This document shows positions 61,089 through 64,000 of a stretch of 64,000 nt of DNA, in pieces (position 1 is the first letter of the stretch; each line of letters starts with the position of its first letter). The stretch covers positions 248,001 to 312,000 of the forward strand of contig JAVKBW010000019.1 of assembly GCA_040222995.1 (NCBI GenBank). Direction: 5' to 3'. The notes under the pieces are model-generated. The model worked only from the letters and a program-made list of their open reading frames with translations. It had not been told where the DNA came from and made no database searches. A program made the position numbers and the translations under genes. This stretch comes from JAVKBW01 sp040222995 (GTDB taxonomy: Bacteria > Pseudomonadota > Alphaproteobacteria > UBA8366 > Aestuariispiraceae).

Positions 61089-63086
61089 TCAGATATCGAT
61101 ATCCTGAACAAATTCAGCATTTTTCTGAATAAAATCAAAGCGTTTCTCGGCTTTCTTGCCCATAAGGGCATCGACCAGATTGGCCGTCCGGCGCGCATCT
61201 TCCAGTTCTTCTTCCCGTTTGCGGTCGGGCAGGACGACCCTGATCAATGTCCGTTTCGCCGGGTCCATGGTGGTTTCCTTCAACTGGGCCGGAGGCATTT
61301 CACCCAACCCTTTGAACCGGCTGACATCGACTTTCGATTTCGATTTGAACTCGGTGTTCAACAGTTCGTCCTTGTGGGCATCGTCGCGGGCATAGACGGT
61401 TTTGCCGCCCTGGGTCAGCCGGTACAGCGGCGGCAGGGCGAGAAACAACCGGCCGGATTCCACCAGTCCCGGCATTTCCCGGTAAAAGAAGGTCATCAGA
61501 AGGGAAGCGATATGAGCGCCGTCGACATCGGCGTCGGTCATGATGACGACGCGCTCGTAGCGCAGCTTGTCGAGATCGAAATCGCCCCGGACACCGCAGC
61601 CGAGCGCCTGGGTCATGTCCTTGATTTCCTGGTTGCCCTGCAGTTTTTCGGTGCTGGCGCTGGCGACGTTCAGGATTTTTCCGCGTAAAGGCAGAATAGC
61701 CTGGGTGCGCCGGTTCCGTGCCTGCTTCGCGGAACCGCCGGCGGAATCGCCCTCGACGAGAAAAATCTCGGTTCCGTCGGAACCGCTATCGGTGCAGTCG
61801 GCGAGTTTGCCGGGCAAACGCAGTTTCCGGGTCGGTGACTTGCGTTGCAGTTCCTTTTGCTGCCGCCGCTTCAGGCGCTCGTCGACCTTCTCTAGTATCC
61901 GCTCCATCAGATCCCGGGCCGAGGCCGGGTCCTCCGACAGCCAGTGATCGAACCGGTCCTTCAGGGCGTTTTCAACCAGTTTGCCGGCTTCCGGTGAGGC
62001 CAGCTTGTCCTTGGTCTGGCCCTGAAACTGCGGTTCGCGGATAAAAACGGAAAGCAGGGCGCAGCATTCGCCGACGGCGTCGTCTGCGGTGATCTGGGCT
62101 GCTTTCTTGTTGCTGGTCAGTTCGCCGTATGTCCGCAGTGACTTGGCGAGTGCAGAGCGCATGGCTGATTCGTGGCTCCCGCCCTGTGCGGTCGGGATGG
62201 TGTTGCAGTATGAACTGACGAAGCCGTCACCGTCATACGGCCAGTGTATGGCCCATTCGACACGGCCAATACCGTCCGACGCCTTCATTTCACCGGCAAA
62301 GGCGCGTGGCGTTATGGTCGGCCTGGCGCCAAGGGACGCGGCCAGATAATCCTTCAGGCCGCCCGGAAAATGCAGCACTTCCTTTTCGGGGACCGATGCC
62401 TCGGCCTTGTCCTTCAGCAGCGCCGGGTCACAGGCCCACCGAACCTCGACTCCCCGGAAAAGATAGGCTTTCGAGCGGGCGAGGCGGAACAAACGGTGCG
62501 GCCGCAACCGGGCCGATGTCCCGAAAATCTCGCGATCCGGGCGGAATGTTACGGTCGTCCCGCGGCGGTTGTTGATCTCGCCAAGATCCTCAAGTTTCCC
62601 AGTCGGGTTGCCGCGCGAAAAGGTCTGCCGGTACAGCTTTTTATCCCGAGCGACCTCTACTGTCATGGTTTCAGACAGGGCGTTCACCACTGAAATGCCG
62701 ACCCCGTGCAGGCCGCCGGAGGTTTCATAGACCTTGCTGCCAAACTTTCCGCCGGAATGCAGCGTCGTCATGATGACTTCCAGCGCGGACTTGTCCTTGT
62801 ATTTCGGATGCGGATCGACCGGAATGCCACGGCCGTTATCGCGCAGCATCACCGATCCGTCTTCCAGCAGGTTGATTTCGATCCGGTTTGCATGGCCGGC
62901 GACAGCCTCATCCATCGCGTTGTCGAGAATTTCCGCGACAAGATGGTGCAGGGCGTTTTCGTCCGTCCCGCCGACATACATGCCGGGACGCCGCCGGACG
63001 GGTTCCAACCCTTCCAGAACTTCGATATCTTTTGCTGAATAGCCGCCGGGATCATCCGGCAACGCGGCTTGGAACAAATCTGACAT
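61089..63086 (-). CDS. parE: DNA topoisomerase IV subunit B
   Basis: 665 aa, type IIA topoisomerase ATPase subunit that decatenates chromosomes with ParC. GHKL motifs: ILDNAMDEAVAG, DNGRGIPVD, TSGGLHGVGISVVNALS; then EGDSAGGSAKQARNRRTQAILPLRGKILNV and DADVDGAHIASLLMTFFYR of the Toprim domain. The N-terminus YSAKDIEVLEGLEPVRRRPGMYVGGTDE and the absence of the GyrB insertion indicate ParE rather than GyrB. Full length; parC is not in the window. Confidence 0.95.
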   Translation of the reverse strand: MSDLFQAALPDDPGGYSAKDIEVLEGLEPVRRRPGMYVGGTDENALHHLVAEILDNAMDEAVAGHANRIEINLLEDGSVMLRDNGRGIPVDPHPKYKDKSALEVIMTTLHSGGKFGSKVYETSGGLHGVGISVVNALSETMTVEVARDKKLYRQTFSRGNPTGKLEDLGEINNRRGTTVTFRPDREIFGTSARLRPHRLFRLARSKAYLFRGVEVRWACDPALLKDKAEASVPEKEVLHFPGGLKDYLAASLGARPTITPRAFAGEMKASDGIGRVEWAIHWPYDGDGFVSSYCNTIPTAQGGSHESAMRSALAKSLRTYGELTSNKKAAQITADDAVGECCALLSVFIREPQFQGQTKDKLASPEAGKLVENALKDRFDHWLSEDPASARDLMERILEKVDERLKRRQQKELQRKSPTRKLRLPGKLADCTDSGSDGTEIFLVEGDSAGGSAKQARNRRTQAILPLRGKILNVASASTEKLQGNQEIKDMTQALGCGVRGDFDLDKLRYERVVIMTDADVDGAHIASLLMTFFYREMPGLVESGRLFLALPPLYRLTQGGKTVYARDDAHKDELLNTEFKSKSKVDVSRFKGLGEMPPAQLKETTMDPAKRTLIRVVLPDRKREEELEDARRTANLVDALMGKKAEKRFDFIQKNAEFVQDIDI

Positions 63087-63172
63087 ACCGTCATTATACT
63101 TTGCAGCACTGGGGTCAACAAGCCTATACGGTGTGCATTCTAACTTTCATATACCAGATGTAGGGGCAGTAC

Positions 63173-63595
63173 ATGGCAAAGTCGGAAGCGGCCGGAAACG
63201 GCGAAGAACAGCCATTCGGCGAACTGCAGTTACGGACCTTGACGATGCCGGCGGACACGAATCCCGCCGGTGATATTTTCGGTGGCTGGCTGGTTTCGCA
63301 GATGGATATGGCGGGCGGCATCCTGGCGCGATCCGTGACGGAAGGCCGTGCTGTAACGGTTTCGATCGATTCCATGACCTTTCATCAGCCGGTAAAAGTC
63401 GGCGATGTCATCGCCTGTTTCGGCGGCGTGGAGCGAATCGGGCGAACGTCGATAGCGTTGCGTCTTCAGGCATGGGTCTTGCGGCAGGGACAGAAACCCA
63501 GGGTTAAGGTGACCGAGGGTGTTTTCACCTTCGTAGCGGTCGACGATAACGGCCGGCCGCGAAACATCCGCAAACCCGGCGGCGTAGAGGTATAG
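63173..63595 (+). CDS. Acyl-CoA thioesterase (YciA/hotdog family)
   Basis: 140 aa. Hotdog-fold signature NPAGDIFGGWLVSQMDMAGGILARSVTEGRAVTVSIDSMTFHQPVKVGDVI, followed by the strand FVAVDDNGRPRNI. The YciA group cleaves short- and medium-chain acyl-CoAs in the cytoplasm. Divergent from parE; 6 bp before the HAD gene. Confidence 0.9.
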   Translation: MAKSEAAGNGEEQPFGELQLRTLTMPADTNPAGDIFGGWLVSQMDMAGGILARSVTEGRAVTVSIDSMTFHQPVKVGDVIACFGGVERIGRTSIALRLQAWVLRQGQKPRVKVTEGVFTFVAVDDNGRPRNIRKPGGVEV

Positions 63596-63601
63596 CTGGA
63601 A

Positions 63602-64000
63602 ATGCGGCCGAGCCTGTTCATTTTCGATTGCGACGGCGTGCTGGTCGACAGCGAAAACATCGCGAACACACTGCTGTCGGAAAATCTGACGCGTCATGGT
63701 CTGGCCATCGGCCCCGAAGAATGTCTGAGATATTTTCAGGGCGGATCGATGCTGGACGTGCCCGCTTTCGCCAAAACGCGGGGCGTTATCCTGCCGGATG
63801 GCTGGGTCGATGCCTTTTATGTTGAAATGTATGCCGAGCTGGAAAAGGGCGTGTCCGTCATCGACGGCATTCCGGCACTGCTTCAAACGCTGGACGACCT
63901 GGGCATTCCCTGTTGCGTCGCCTCGAACGGGGCGGAGGAAAAGATGCGGATCACGCTCGGTCAGAATGGCATGTGGGACCGCTTCGCCGACGCCTGCTTT
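63602..64000 (+). CDS. HAD-superfamily hydrolase, N-terminal part (truncated by window edge)
   Basis: 133 codons are visible and the gene continues past the window. HAD motif I is FDCDGVLVDSE and motif II is VASNGAEEK; the cap lies between (residues 20-85). This is the phosphoglycolate phosphatase / beta-phosphoglucomutase-like subgroup; substrate unknown. Six nt after the thioesterase gene, so probably cotranscribed. Confidence 0.85.
   Translation, partial: MRPSLFIFDCDGVLVDSENIANTLLSENLTRHGLAIGPEECLRYFQGGSMLDVPAFAKTRGVILPDGWVDAFYVEMYAELEKGVSVIDGIPALLQTLDDLGIPCCVASNGAEEKMRITLGQNGMWDRFADACF

Overview
The window looks like chromosomal DNA of an alphaproteobacterium, most likely a free-living Rhodospirillales-type (probably marine) organism. 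Four things point that way. There is a Ros/MucR regulator and an LdtR-like MarR protein. The blocks glyA-nrdR-ribD-ribE-ribH-nusB-thiL and bamE / cytochrome bc1 chaperone-DUF177-rpmF-plsX-fabH-ihfA-merR have the gene order usual in that class. There is a K+-independent H+-pyrophosphatase. And there is a trimethylamine monooxygenase / TMAO demethylase pair typical of marine alphaproteobacteria. Genus cannot be read from the sequence alone. No rRNA, transposase, integrase, phage gene or CRISPR array was seen; the only RNA gene recognised is tRNA-Pro(GGG).

Layout. 0-5 kb: truncated metY, an LdtR-like regulator, an MlaC-type lipid-binding protein, glutaryl-CoA dehydrogenase, small conserved proteins and mucR. 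5-12 kb: rpiB, glyA, then nrdR-ribD-ribE-ribH-nusB-thiL, mostly tightly packed. 12-23 kb: two DUF805 membrane proteins, an Lrp regulator, a VPLPA-CTERM exported protein, a lone FliL-like protein, an MFS carrier, the proton-pumping pyrophosphatase, a PAS histidine kinase, and a TetR/TPR divergent pair. 23-29 kb: a TauD-type dioxygenase, bamE, the bc1 chaperone and the lipid/ribosome block ending in ihfA and merR.

29-54 kb is a catabolic region. A solute-binding protein without a visible export signal and a GntR regulator precede tmm (TMA to TMAO), which is divergent from a cupin gene and tdm (TMAO to dimethylamine plus formaldehyde). Then come a LysR regulator divergent from a MocD-like membrane di-iron oxygenase plus MocE-like Rieske ferredoxin, and a family VIII-type serine hydrolase. 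Next is the histidine utilisation locus: hutI-hutU-hutH on the minus strand, hutF-hutC on the plus strand, with a perfect inverted repeat between them that fits a HutC operator. After it lies a compact plus-strand five-gene run: ThDP enzyme, class III CoA-transferase, glutathione-transferase-like protein and two tandem CocE/NonD hydrolases. This run does not match a pathway I can name and is the best candidate for an undescribed system.

54-64 kb: tRNA-Pro, a type III polyketide synthase overlapping an isoprenylcysteine-methyltransferase-like gene (an alkylpyrone/alkylresorcinol-type module), an HD hydrolase, an NlpC/P60 peptidase, an RhlE-like helicase, an isochorismatase-like hydrolase, a lipoprotein, parE, an acyl-CoA thioesterase and a truncated HAD hydrolase.

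All functions are assigned by reading motifs and remembered family features; no database search was run.
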